This document shows positions 15,050-22,325 of a stretch of DNA of 47,932 bases, piece by piece. The translations under genes and the position numbers were made by a program. Position 1 is the stretch's first letter. Each line of letters opens with the position of its first letter. The stretch covers positions 1 through 47,932 of the IMG/VR virus record IMGVR_UViG_3300048838_000562, one strand, 5' to 3'. Origin of the DNA: a virus. The notes under the pieces were generated by a model that saw only the letters and a program-made list of their open reading frames with translations, did no database searches and had not been told where the DNA came from.

Positions 15050-15168
15050 AGTAGAAAACTAACTGTAAGTAAAACCATCAATACGGATACAACTGCTCCT
15101 GCTTTCGTTAACTTCGGATAATCATCATCACCATTAAATCCAAAATTAGTGCTTTTAATGTAGGGCAT
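15025..15168 (-). CDS. Small single-pass membrane protein, 47 aa
   Basis: The ATG at 15168 shares a base with the stop of the upstream 27-aa gene (TAATG), which favours this start over the in-frame ATG at 15210. The product has a soluble N-terminus (MPYIKSTNFGFNGDDDYPKL) and one membrane helix (AVVSVLMVLLTVSFLLWITL). Early membrane proteins often act in superinfection exclusion; that is speculation here. Confidence 0.5.
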   Translation of the reverse strand: MPYIKSTNFGFNGDDDYPKLTKAGAVVSVLMVLLTVSFLLWITLAYS

Positions 15169-15251
15169 TAAAGAAAAGTAATAACTAAAATAATCATTCC
15201 AATAGTCCAAAATAGGACATAATCTAATGTAGCTCTAGAACCATTACTCAT
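15168..15251 (-). CDS. Very small membrane protein, 27 aa
   Basis: The frame starts at 15251, eight bases inside the end of the 60-aa gene, and stops in a TAATG junction with the 47-aa gene. The product (MSNGSRATLDYV then FWTIGMIILVITFL) is almost entirely one membrane helix. Both junctions look like translational coupling, which is the main support for such a short gene. Confidence 0.45.
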   Translation of the reverse strand: MSNGSRATLDYVLFWTIGMIILVITFL

Positions 15252-15426
15252 AGCTGTATAATTGATAAAGTTTGTTATAGTAAATATCTATCCAGTCCCA
15301 TTGGCTCCTGGTAAGATATCCGTATCTCCTGTAAAACCTGAAAACACTCTCAATATATTTCTCTTCAAAAGTCTCTAAATCCTCTTTACAACTCATTATC
15401 TCTTTGAGTTTTGAGATTTGACTCAT
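15244..15426 (-). CDS. Small helical early protein, 60 aa
   Basis: A charged, aromatic-rich helical product (FRFYRRYGYLTRSQWDWIDIYY), 35 bases downstream of bet. No domain is recognised. It is part of the same minus-strand early operon and overlaps the next gene. Confidence 0.55.
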   Translation of the reverse strand: MSQISKLKEIMSCKEDLETFEEKYIESVFRFYRRYGYLTRSQWDWIDIYYNKLYQLYSYE

Positions 15427-15461
15427 GGGGGCAAGTTAAAAAATAAAAAGTAAAATAGTGC

Positions 15462-16358
15462 TTATTCGTCTATCTTGATTTCATCAGGATCTATTACATC
15501 TGATTCATTCTCTTCTTCGGGAACCTCTTCTTCATCCTCTTCACCTAATAGGTAAAACTCTCTTTCCTTGTATAATTTGCTCAATTCTGAAAGCTGGGAT
15601 ATATCAATCTTCATATCCTTTTTCAATGTCTTAATCATCTCTCCCACCTTCTCTAGGTCCGATTGTCTAACTGCTATCTTTATTCTTAGTCTCAATTTCT
15701 GCATCTCATCTTCGGGCAATGTCTCATAATCTTTTTTGTGTACTACTTCTCCTTCAGTAGCCTCTTCTTTCTTCTCTGTAGCCTTTCCGTTGTGCTTATG
15801 TATCATCTCTGATTGGTCCATCTCTTCACTTGTGTATAATCCTCCCAACTCTTGTGGAAATGCTTTTCTTAATGCTATTGCCTCTGCACACTTTCCTAAC
15901 ATTAGGAAGGGCATCTTATCCCATATAAAACCCTTGTTTGGTCCTGGATAATATGAATCCCATACTACAGTAGATGTGAAAGGTACTCTCTCTCCGTTCA
16001 CTAATCTATAGACTGTAGCTGTAGCGGTTAGGGGGCGTTTATCTCCACTCTTTAATACCTCATACTGAGATTTATTATCATTGAAACTATAATCATCATT
16101 CCCTGCATATTGTCCTGTTCTCTCCGCTATTAATCTGTACCCATCTATTGAGGTTATAAAGCTCACCTTCGGTCCTGATTTAGTGTTGTACTTAGTAAAG
16201 TGTAGCTGTCCTGCTAGTGGGTCTAACTGAGTCCTCTTAGCTTGATATAAAAACAACTTTAGTTCATTATCTGTAGAACCAGTTGCTATCGTGTTCTTAA
16301 TTAGTTCGACCTCTTGTGGTATGTATTCTTTAACTGTCGCTAATTGTTGGTTATCCAT
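15462..16358 (-). CDS. bet: Bet/RecT-family single-strand annealing protein
   Basis: About 298 aa; the ATG at 16358 is preferred, with an alternative two codons upstream at 16364. It shows the Bet family hallmarks in order: DPLAGQLHFTKYN, SFITSIDGYRLIAERTGQYAG, the YRLVNGERVPFTSTVVWDSYYP strand region, and MPFLMLGKCAEAIALRKAFPQELGGLYTSEEM (about residues 150-185). A flexible, strongly acidic C-terminal tail (about 265-298) is usual in annealing proteins. It pairs complementary single strands in phage recombination, normally with a 5'-3' exonuclease. No exonuclease is recognised in this window; the 94-aa gene upstream, which overlaps its start, is the nearest partner candidate. Confidence 0.93.
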   Translation of the reverse strand: MDNQQLATVKEYIPQEVELIKNTIATGSTDNELKLFLYQAKRTQLDPLAGQLHFTKYNTKSGPKVSFITSIDGYRLIAERTGQYAGNDDYSFNDNKSQYEVLKSGDKRPLTATATVYRLVNGERVPFTSTVVWDSYYPGPNKGFIWDKMPFLMLGKCAEAIALRKAFPQELGGLYTSEEMDQSEMIHKHNGKATEKKEEATEGEVVHKKDYETLPEDEMQKLRLRIKIAVRQSDLEKVGEMIKTLKKDMKIDISQLSELSKLYKEREFYLLGEEDEEEVPEEENESDVIDPDEIKIDE

Positions 16359-16635
16359 TGGCAATATTTTTGAATTTAAGTTTAATGTTTTGGTCCTCTA
16401 ACCATTGTTCTAATGAATCAGCATGTATACATCTCCTGTTGTAGGTATTATGGTTAACCTTTCCGAATTGGAATTGAAAAATCTTCCTCTTCTGCTTACC
16501 TACTATCCCTAATTGCTTTGTAGCTATCAGAAATAATAGTTGTTTAGCTAATTCAATTTGAGAAGATCTTATACTCTTCTTTCTTGATTTAGCCTCCCTT
16601 AACGTCATCTGTTGCCAGATATCTCTTATTCCCAT
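16351..16635 (-). CDS. Basic protein of unknown function upstream of bet, 94 aa
   Basis: Very rich in Lys, Arg and Gln, and mostly helical (SRKKSIRSSQIELAKQLLFLI), with a possible nucleic-acid-binding character. Its end overlaps the start of bet by about eight bases, so the two are probably translated together. It is much too short for a lambda-Exo-like exonuclease and shows no nuclease motif. Confidence 0.6.
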   Translation of the reverse strand: MGIRDIWQQMTLREAKSRKKSIRSSQIELAKQLLFLIATKQLGIVGKQKRKIFQFQFGKVNHNTYNRRCIHADSLEQWLEDQNIKLKFKNIANG

Positions 16636-16722
16636 AATTAGAAGTAATAAACTTAAATAGCGGGGGTCTTACGTATACCCGAACAACACCCAATTGTTCC
16701 ATAAAACCCCCTCTGATTAAGT

Positions 16723-16881
16723 TCAGAAGGTGAAGAGATACCAGAAGGGTACCCCTAACATGAAAGATAGAACTGTCGCTACTACCATTGCACTCTCAAG
16801 TACAAAGATAATTAACTCAGTTCTCTCCTCTTTCTTCTTACCCTCCACGTATTTTCTCGTGTTGTAAATTTGATTTGTCAT
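16723..16881 (-). CDS. Small membrane protein heading the early operon, 52 aa
   Basis: The frame starts at the ATG at 16881 (MTNQIYNTRKYVEGKKKEER) and contains one membrane segment (about 24-50, IIFVLESAMVVATVLSFMLGVPFWYLF). It is the first gene after the promoter at 16905-16933, with a leader of roughly 17 bases. An 87-base gap follows before the 94-aa gene. It has a basic cytoplasmic N-terminus. Function unknown. Confidence 0.55.
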   Translation of the reverse strand: MTNQIYNTRKYVEGKKKEERTELIIFVLESAMVVATVLSFMLGVPFWYLFTF

Positions 16882-16888
16882 TGATTTA

Positions 16889-16933
16889 ACTATACTACAT
16901 GTAAACTATAGTTATTTCTATACCACGTGTCAA
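16889..16933 (-). promoter_or_regulatory. Early leftward promoter with overlapping operator-like dyad
   Basis: On the minus strand CTTGACACGT carries the -35 (TTGACA, 16933-16928), then 17 bases, then TATAGT (16910-16905). The near-perfect dyad ACTATA-N12-TATAGT (16889-16912), centred on TACATGTA, covers the -10 and start site. A related TACATGTA dyad lies at the promoter of the replication gene (17892-17907). This is consistent with one repressor controlling both sides. Confidence 0.65.
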
Positions 16934-17002
16934 GAGATTTTACTACTTTTTTTGATTTTTTTTCCTAAACGTGCCATGATATTAGTAATTAACCTTCATA
17001 CC

Positions 17003-17176
17003 ATGCGTTATGCATATGGGGACCCCATAGAACCTGAGCCATCCAGGGCTAGAAAATTCATTACGAAAGTAGTGGAGACTGTATTGTTCCTAGTGGCATT
17101 GGTTCTGATAGGGGGCTTTTTTATCTTCAATAGGGGATTATCTGAGCATTGTTTCCTCTTCTTTTGCTCCTACTAA
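17003..17176 (+). CDS. Small single-pass membrane protein, 57 aa
   Basis: The frame opens at MRYAYGDPIEPEPSRARK; in-frame ATG codons also exist at 16976 and 16952. One clear membrane helix follows (VVETVLFLVALVLIGGFFIF), then a short Cys- and Phe-rich tail. It is alone between the leftward early promoter and the central regulator, facing rightward. No family is recognised; an exclusion or regulatory role is only a guess. Confidence 0.5.
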   Translation: MRYAYGDPIEPEPSRARKFITKVVETVLFLVALVLIGGFFIFNRGLSEHCFLFFCSY

Positions 17177-17244
17177 GTCAGGTCCAGGAGGGTAGGACAT
17201 TGAATTAACTGTGCCTTAACTCAAAACTTCTCCCTTCCTGGAAC

Positions 17245-17297
17245 TTGACATATAGTCTAGAAGATTATATTCTATTGTGTAATTGATTACGTGTCAA
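17245..17297. promoter_or_regulatory. Two opposed promoters sharing one -10 region
   Basis: Rightward: TTGACA (17245-17250), 17 bases, TATTCT (17268-17273), serving the helix-turn-helix gene. Leftward: TTGACA (17297-17292), 17 bases, TAGAAT (17274-17269), within the same CTTGACACGT block used at 16933 and 17859. The two -10 boxes lie on opposite strands of the same bases, so polymerase can use only one at a time. The perfect dyad GTAAT-TG-ATTAC (17279-17290) lies at the rightward start site. Confidence 0.6.
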
Positions 17298-17336
17298 GAT
17301 ATATTTCGCTTTATTTCTTATATTATTACTGATATA

Positions 17337-17663
17337 ATGTCATCAATTCCCAAGTTTAGACAAAACCTGGTTTTTCTTATTAACTCTCATAATAATTCTG
17401 TGCCAAGAGGTTATGATAAGAGGTCCGCTATTGAGAATCTTGAAAAATTAAGATTGATATTTCGTCTAGCCCAAGACCTTGAGTATCCTTCCGTAAGATC
17501 AATCGCTAAAGCCTTTAATACAACACCAACAACTTTATATGCCGAGTATGAACGTGTATTCGGGCATAAGTTTACTAAAGGATTAAGCAAGTATGAACTT
17601 GCTATTCGTAAAAGGTCCGAGTCTGGATTATCCCAAATTAACAAAAATTCCGAGAAAGTTTGA
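17337..17663 (+). CDS. Helix-turn-helix DNA-binding protein, likely phage regulator, 108 aa
   Basis: The start MSSIPKFRQNL at 17337 is chosen over the upstream in-frame ATG at 17283, which lies inside the promoter region. Residues about 55-82 (PSVRSIAKAFNTTPTTLYAEYERVFG) form a helix-turn-helix of the AraC/TetR-like or resolvase-like kind. The basic C-terminus (ELAIRKRSESG) could extend DNA contacts. Flanked by opposed promoters and operator-like dyads, it is the best candidate for the repressor or switch protein. No oligomerisation or peptidase domain of the LexA/CI type is present. Confidence 0.65.
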   Translation: MSSIPKFRQNLVFLINSHNNSVPRGYDKRSAIENLEKLRLIFRLAQDLEYPSVRSIAKAFNTTPTTLYAEYERVFGHKFTKGLSKYELAIRKRSESGLSQINKNSEKV

Positions 17664-17689
17664 CAGTAACAATGCTATAATGTTATATA
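17660..17689 (+). promoter_or_regulatory. Sigma70-like promoter overlapping the regulator stop codon
   Basis: TTGACA (17660-17665), whose TGA is also the stop of the regulator gene, 18 bases, then TATATA (17684-17689). The 48-aa gene starts 20 bases later. Confidence 0.5.
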
Positions 17690-17709
17690 GCCTATGGAGT
17701 TATATATTC

Positions 17710-17853
17710 ATGGACGAAAATTACCACAAAATAAAACGACTTCTAAAAGACCTAGAATCTAATCATTCCCCAAATAATTTTACAATGCATGTAACTACTC
17801 AAGTAGTAATACTTCTTGAGTCAGCTATCAAATTTTCCCAAAAAAAAGATTAA
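17710..17853 (+). CDS. Small protein after the regulator, 48 aa
   Basis: Starts MDENYHKIKRLLKD at 17710. The upstream part of this frame overlaps the regulator gene and the promoter and is not used. The product is helical and basic, without a membrane segment. By position it could be a Cro-like or antirepressor protein, but no helix-turn-helix is visible. Function unknown. Confidence 0.5.
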   Translation: MDENYHKIKRLLKDLESNHSPNNFTMHVTTQVVILLESAIKFSQKKD

Positions 17854-17859
17854 AAAAAC

Positions 17860-17910
17860 TTGACACGTAGACAAGTTGGCATTAAGCTATTAACTATACA
17901 TGTAGTTTAC
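17860..17910 (+). promoter_or_regulatory. Early rightward promoter and operator-like dyad for the replication gene
   Basis: CTTGACACGT with TTGACA at 17860-17865, 17 bases, TAAGCT at 17883-17888, followed by the dyad AACTA-TACATG-TAGTT (17892-17907) over the likely start site. The gene begins at 17921. The dyad core TACATGTA matches that of the leftward promoter. Confidence 0.6.
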
Positions 17911-17920
17911 TTAAAAATAC

Positions 17921-18748
17921 ATGACCTCAACTAGCCCACAAAATACCAGTTACACTAAAATTGAAAATGAAATACTAGACTTCTGTGCAAAAGCGAACCT
18001 AAGCGGTTCAGCTTATGCGGTCCTCTTCTTCCTCTTGAGAAAATTAAACGGATATCACAAAGACCAGGATGCAATCTCTAACTCTCAAATTGCTAAAGGA
18101 ATTAATAGAAGTATTAGAAGTGTAATTACTGGAACTAATGAACTCCAACTAGTGAAGATAATTTCACTAGTGAAGAAAGGTTCATCGGTAAATAGCCCTA
18201 ATGTATGGCGTATTGAGAAGAACCCTACTAAATGGGAACTAGTACAGAAAAGTTCACTAGTGAAGAAAACTACACTAGTGAAGAAAACTGCAACAACTAG
18301 TGAAGAAAACGGTAAAAAACTAGTGAAGATATCTTCAACCACAAAAGAAAGTATTACAAAAGAAATATATACAAAAGAAATGTTCAATGAGTTTTGGAAT
18401 TTATATCCAAGGAAACAAAGTAAAGTTGATGCAGAGAAGAAATATAAAATCCTAGTGAAGGATGGTTATCATGAAAAAATAATCCAGGGACTTCAACGCT
18501 ATCTCCGTTACTGGAAACAACACAAAACAGAACCCCGATATATTCCCCTCCCTACAAGTTGGCTCAATGCTCAGAGATGGAATGATGATTTAGATTTGAA
18601 ACCTGTATACCAGGAACGGAAACTAGATTTACCTCCTGGATGGGTACCACCCCCACCGCCTAAACGTGCGAGTTCGGACCTTCTCAAACTTAGTCGTAAA
18701 CGTTTTGAGGAGCTTAAACGTACTGGTTTATTTCTTAACACTACCTAA
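17921..18748 (+). CDS. Lambda-O-like replication initiation protein, 275 aa
   Basis: The N-terminal part (about 8-100) has a winged-helix replication-protein pattern: SYTKIENEILDFCAKANLSG, then ISNSQIAKGINRSIRSV as recognition helix and a beta wing ending NVWRIEKNP. A low-complexity linker (about 105-145) is encoded by the iterons. The C-terminal part (about 150-230) has FNEFWNLYPRKQSKVDAEKKY, common in phage O/DnaT-like helicase-recruiting proteins, and a proline-rich end. By family analogy it binds the origin and recruits a host helicase. It is controlled by the early rightward promoter just upstream. No helicase or polymerase gene is recognised here, so host machinery is probably used. Confidence 0.8.
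   Translation: MTSTSPQNTSYTKIENEILDFCAKANLSGSAYAVLFFLLRKLNGYHKDQDAISNSQIAKGINRSIRSVITGTNELQLVKIISLVKKGSSVNSPNVWRIEKNPTKWELVQKSSLVKKTTLVKKTATTSEENGKKLVKISSTTKESITKEIYTKEMFNEFWNLYPRKQSKVDAEKKYKILVKDGYHEKIIQGLQRYLRYWKQHKTEPRYIPLPTSWLNAQRWNDDLDLKPVYQERKLDLPPGWVPPPPPKRASSDLLKLSRKRFEELKRTGLFLNTT
18148..18329 (+). other. Probable replication origin: iterons inside the replication gene
   Basis: Six exact copies of ACTAGTGAAGA start at 18148, 18166, 18256, 18274, 18296 and 18319. A degenerate copy lies at 18238 and another near 18452. Several are spaced by 18 bases (six codons), giving the coded repeat SLVKKT. Direct iterons inside the initiator gene are the arrangement of the lambda origin in gene O. 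An AT-rich stretch follows near 18340-18380, suitable for strand opening. Confidence 0.75.
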
Positions 18749-18749
18749 C

Positions 18750-19067
18750 ATGGGAAACAACATATCACGTAAATACTACAGATTTAGCTCCACTAGAGCC
18801 GAGTCAATCGTAGATATAATTACTTTTGTTCGTCTCCGTTATCGTGTAGCTAATTCCTTTCACATCATCAGAGAAAACAAAAAGGTTAAAGTTAAAGAAG
18901 GGGCTATAGCCTACACAAAACATGGGGAAAATAGGGTAATTATCAACTTCAAAAAGGGTAGTTATTATTACGACTACCTTACAGAGGATGAAGAGATATC
19001 AGAACTTACTCGATATCTTCTAGGGATGAAACATTTATTCCTGGATAAAATCACACAAAATATTTGA
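18750..19067 (+). CDS. Small unknown protein, 105 aa
   Basis: The start MGNNISRKYYRF at 18750 follows the replication gene stop by one base; the same frame is open upstream but overlaps that gene. The product is basic and beta-rich in its middle (VKVKEGAIAYTKHGENRVIINF). No family is recognised. Its stop codon lies inside the -35 box of the next late promoter, marking it as the last early gene on this side. Confidence 0.6.
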   Translation: MGNNISRKYYRFSSTRAESIVDIITFVRLRYRVANSFHIIRENKKVKVKEGAIAYTKHGENRVIINFKKGSYYYDYLTEDEEISELTRYLLGMKHLFLDKITQNI

Positions 19068-19093
19068 CAATCGCCTCAAAAAAAAGTAATACT
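19064..19093 (+). promoter_or_regulatory. Late-type promoter for terS-portal
   Basis: TTGACA, 18 bases, AATACT, with AAAAAGTAATACTCCCACG. It shares the extended -10 block with the promoters at 10029, 10067 and 22282. The leader to the terS start at 19138 is about 38 bases. Confidence 0.7.
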
Positions 19094-19137
19094 CCCACGA
19101 AAATTGAGAATCAAACTCGTAACTCTAATTCTATGAG

Positions 19138-19533
19138 ATGGCTAGACCTACTAAATACAAAAAAGCCTATTGTAAGAAAGTCGTAGACTTGATGAGTAGG
19201 GGTTATTCTAAAGAGGCAGTTGCAGGTTCTTTACATATTACAGCAGATACTTTGTATAGATGGGTGAAAATTCATAGAGAGTTTTCAGATGCCATAAAAG
19301 AAGGGGAAGTGCAATGTAGGATGTTTTGGGAAGGATTAGGGATTGATTATATTCTAGGCGGACCACAAGATGTAAAACTAAATGCTACAGTTTGGATTTT
19401 CAATATGAAAAATAGATTTGGTTGGAGGGACCTACAAGAGATAAAGAGGGCGGACCCTACAGACGAATTAAAAACTATGACTGATAAAGAACTAGAAGAA
19501 TTATTAAAAGATCTAAAAAATGCCAAAAAATAA
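19138..19533 (+). CDS. terS: Terminase small subunit
   Basis: A 131-aa DNA-recognition subunit of the packaging motor. It has an N-terminal helix-turn-helix (YKKAYCKKVVDLMSRGYSKEAVAGSLHITADTLYRWVK, about 7-45), a central oligomerisation region (FSDAIKEGEVQCRMFWEGLGIDYILGG) and the common terS signature ATVWIFNMKNRFGWRD (about 82-97). The charged C-terminus may contact TerL. It overlaps the portal gene by 14 bases. Separation of terS from terL onto opposite strands, with only a shared promoter motif linking them, is unusual. Confidence 0.9.
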   Translation: MARPTKYKKAYCKKVVDLMSRGYSKEAVAGSLHITADTLYRWVKIHREFSDAIKEGEVQCRMFWEGLGIDYILGGPQDVKLNATVWIFNMKNRFGWRDLQEIKRADPTDELKTMTDKELEELLKDLKNAKK

Positions 19534-21448
19534 AATAACCAATGAGCAAGTGAAGGTAGAGTTCCAGGAACAAAACACAAGCGGAGGGGATATTCCTCTT
19601 ACTCCTGAAGAGACTAAGCGATTATTAAAACAAGTTGAGGCAGAATACGATACCTCTAGAAACTATTTACAGCATAAAAAAAAGGTATGGGGAATGAGAC
19701 TTTCCCTTTTCAATAACCAAAAGAGAGATGAAGATAAGTTCGGGGACCCTTTGCTATATACAATCTTCATGACTGTTATAGCTAGTTTGTATAACGACCA
19801 AATGCAAGTAGAGTTTTCAGGACATGAGACTGGAGATGATACACAAGCTGAGAACTTGAACCATATCGCCCGATATGATTTTGATGAAATGGGGATGGCT
19901 GAGATTAATTATGATTGGATATTTGATTCCCTTTTCTTTGGTAGAGGTATGGTTGAGTTTGTAGGATTCGATACCAAAACTAATACTCCTGAGGTCCAGG
20001 TAATAGACCCCCTTGTATTCTATAGGGACCCTAAAGCAAGTGCATTTAATGATAGTTCAACTTCACGTGGTTGTAGATTCTGGGGGCAGGATGTAGAAAT
20101 TACCAAAAGGGAATTAGAGAAGGACCGCTATGCATCCATTGATAGAATTATTCAAACATCAATCAAGCATGATTCAGGAATAGAAGAGGCTAGAAGGGCT
20201 AGAGCTGATGCTCAAAACACTCAGAATGATTCTAAAGAGGGTCCTGAATTTGGAGATAATGAATCGTTTCAACTTATCAAATGGCATACCCATTTCAAGG
20301 GAAAGAAATGCTTAGTTGTTACCACTAATGACTTTGCAGATGTTGTTAAGTATTCTGTAGCTAAGAACCAGGCTAGTTGGTTAGCAGTAGATCGTCCATC
20401 ATCTAAAATGAGTAGAGACTGGGATGGTGTATCTATTCCTGACTTGATTGAAGATAAACAAAGAGCTAAAGCAATTACACAAAATGCGACTCTAGATAGC
20501 ATACAGCACTCAATCTATCCTCATTACCTATACAATGAAACTAAGATAACTAATCCAAAAGAGTTAGATTTCGGCTTAAATAAAAAAACTGGAATAAAAC
20601 ACGACCCTGTAGGGGCTGTAGTAGCCCTTCCGAAGGATTACCCTAATGTAAATGTCGTTGAATATATCATGAATCAACTGGATGAGGCGGCTCAAAAAGC
20701 TACAGCCACGCCTGAAACACAACAAGGGGTAACTTCATCTCAAGATAAAACACTAGGTGAAATTAATCTTGTAGCCTCTAAAGTAGGAGTGAGATATTCT
20801 CTAACTGCTAAATTCTTTGAGATATCGGAAAAGAACTTCTGGAAAACATGGTACTTCATGTATCACAAGTACATGCCTGATACTTCTAAGAAGTTGGTAG
20901 AACTTAAATCGGCTTTTGGTTCTGACTGGAAAACATACAAGAAGAATGAACTTATAACTCCTAAGGCGGACCCGAATATTACAATCACTTCTAAAATACT
21001 TTCAGAGGCTATCAGAGATAAAGAACTAACTAGACTTGCTACAGTCTATAAAGCAACTGCAAACAATCCAGGAACTAATCACCGCTATATAGCTAAGAAG
21101 ATGTACAAGCTCATAGGGTACACCATTACTGAAATTAATAAACTACTCCCCCCATCTCCTGATGAGTTGATGGCAGAAGAGGAGAATCAACTTCTTGATA
21201 AGGATAAGAAAACTCCAGTTAAACCTAATGATGACCACATGGCTCACATAGAGATACACGAAAGAGCTAAAGCAACTAAAGCCACGTTTGCACATATTGA
21301 AACCCATAAGGCGGCAATGGCACTTCAGAAAGCTAAGCCTGAATTATTCCCTGAATTACAGAATCAACAACCAGGAGAACCTAATATAAATGCACAATTG
21401 AACCCTGATGCTCCATCTAATATAAGCCAAGCACTTATGATGCAATGA
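19520..21448 (+). CDS. Portal protein
   Basis: A 642-aa protein in the usual portal position between terS and scaffold/capsid genes. It has a long N-terminal arm, a wing region (VQVIDPLVFYRDPKA), a central clip and stem part (IPDLIEDKQRAKAITQNATLDS, TTSSQDKTLGEINLV-like) and a helical C-terminus rich in Ala, Gln and Asn that may form a barrel. The length suits podovirus-type portals. The dodecameric ring at one capsid vertex would hold the packaging motor and later the tail. The assignment rests on size, neighbours and general pattern. Confidence 0.8.
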   Translation: MPKNKITNEQVKVEFQEQNTSGGDIPLTPEETKRLLKQVEAEYDTSRNYLQHKKKVWGMRLSLFNNQKRDEDKFGDPLLYTIFMTVIASLYNDQMQVEFSGHETGDDTQAENLNHIARYDFDEMGMAEINYDWIFDSLFFGRGMVEFVGFDTKTNTPEVQVIDPLVFYRDPKASAFNDSSTSRGCRFWGQDVEITKRELEKDRYASIDRIIQTSIKHDSGIEEARRARADAQNTQNDSKEGPEFGDNESFQLIKWHTHFKGKKCLVVTTNDFADVVKYSVAKNQASWLAVDRPSSKMSRDWDGVSIPDLIEDKQRAKAITQNATLDSIQHSIYPHYLYNETKITNPKELDFGLNKKTGIKHDPVGAVVALPKDYPNVNVVEYIMNQLDEAAQKATATPETQQGVTSSQDKTLGEINLVASKVGVRYSLTAKFFEISEKNFWKTWYFMYHKYMPDTSKKLVELKSAFGSDWKTYKKNELITPKADPNITITSKILSEAIRDKELTRLATVYKATANNPGTNHRYIAKKMYKLIGYTITEINKLLPPSPDELMAEEENQLLDKDKKTPVKPNDDHMAHIEIHERAKATKATFAHIETHKAAMALQKAKPELFPELQNQQPGEPNINAQLNPDAPSNISQALMMQ

Positions 21449-21747
21449 TACATAAGGAACAAGAGGTAATTGTAGAAAACTTTGCTAATCTAATCTCAAC
21501 TGAGGGATGGAAATACCTTGTTTCCGTTATTGAGGATACGATTGAGGAACTCAAAAAGGATTTGTTAGTGATTCCAGAGTCTGTAGACTATCAGAAACTA
21601 GGAGAGGAGAGAGTAAGGACCGCTAAACTCATAGAGCAATTAACTAGGTTTATAAATCTACCTGAGCAAGTTGTAAGACTAGATAAACAATATAAGAAAA
21701 CATCTATTAAAAACTACCTGGACCCATATTATAACCTACCAGATTAA
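21445..21747 (+). CDS. Small helical protein between portal and scaffold, 100 aa
   Basis: Overlaps the portal stop by four bases (ATGA). The product is helical and acidic, then basic, with no recognised domain. Position suggests a head-assembly helper. Confidence 0.55.
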   Translation: MIHKEQEVIVENFANLISTEGWKYLVSVIEDTIEELKKDLLVIPESVDYQKLGEERVRTAKLIEQLTRFINLPEQVVRLDKQYKKTSIKNYLDPYYNLPD

Positions 21748-21776
21748 CTGGGTAATTTATTTTTTATATTCATACA

Positions 21777-22262
21777 ATGAATGAAGATTACAAAGATCCT
21801 TTTGATGACTTAGATGAAGAGGCAGAAGGAGAAGATAACAACGAACCTGAAGAGAAGAAGGCAGAAACCAAAGGGGATAAAACAAAGCCTGAAGGCAAGG
21901 ACAACCCCGATGATAGAGTTGAAAGGCTAGTAGCAAAGGATAAAGTTAGTGATTTCCTACTTGAGGATGGAAATGAAGTATACAAGAAACACGCTAATAA
22001 AATACTTGAAGAGGCTATGAAACCTGAGAACAGAACACTACCCATTGATAGAGTTCTAGCTATTGCATTGGGTCCATCTGAATTAGTAGAGATAGGTAAG
22101 CAGATGGCAGATACAAATCAATCCAATGTAGATAGGGACTTCTTCAAGGGGTCCAACTCTTCAAGCAAAGGAAATGAACTAGGCAATGCCTGGGACCTTT
22201 CAGAAGAGGATTTTGAAAAGGCAATTAATCAGATGAGAATAAAAAACGCTGGAAGATATTGA
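21777..22262 (+). CDS. Probable scaffolding protein, 161 aa
   Basis: The N-terminal half is extremely acidic and low in complexity (DDLDEEAEGEDNNEPEEKKAE), followed by a helical region (about 65-110) and a basic C-terminal end (INQMRIKNAGRY). This charge layout and the position directly before the capsid gene are typical of phage scaffolds, which guide shell assembly and then leave. The TGA stop falls in the -35 box of the capsid promoter. Confidence 0.65.
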   Translation: MNEDYKDPFDDLDEEAEGEDNNEPEEKKAETKGDKTKPEGKDNPDDRVERLVAKDKVSDFLLEDGNEVYKKHANKILEEAMKPENRTLPIDRVLAIALGPSELVEIGKQMADTNQSNVDRDFFKGSNSSSKGNELGNAWDLSEEDFEKAINQMRIKNAGRY

Positions 22263-22287
22263 CTTTTTATAACTAAAAAGTAATACT
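22259..22287 (+). promoter_or_regulatory. Late-type promoter for the capsid gene
   Basis: TTGACT, 17 bases, AATACT, with AAAAAGTAATACTCCGCCCG. The extended block is identical to the terL promoter through CCGCCC. It would give a leader of about 104 bases before the capsid start. Confidence 0.7.
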
Positions 22288-22325
22288 CCGCCCGATAAGT
22301 TGGGTACAGCTTAACCAGAAATACT

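Noticed and set aside
17676-17681. TATAAT as the -10 box for the TTGACA at 17660
   Set aside because: The spacing is only 10 bases; TATATA at 17684 with 18 bases fits better.
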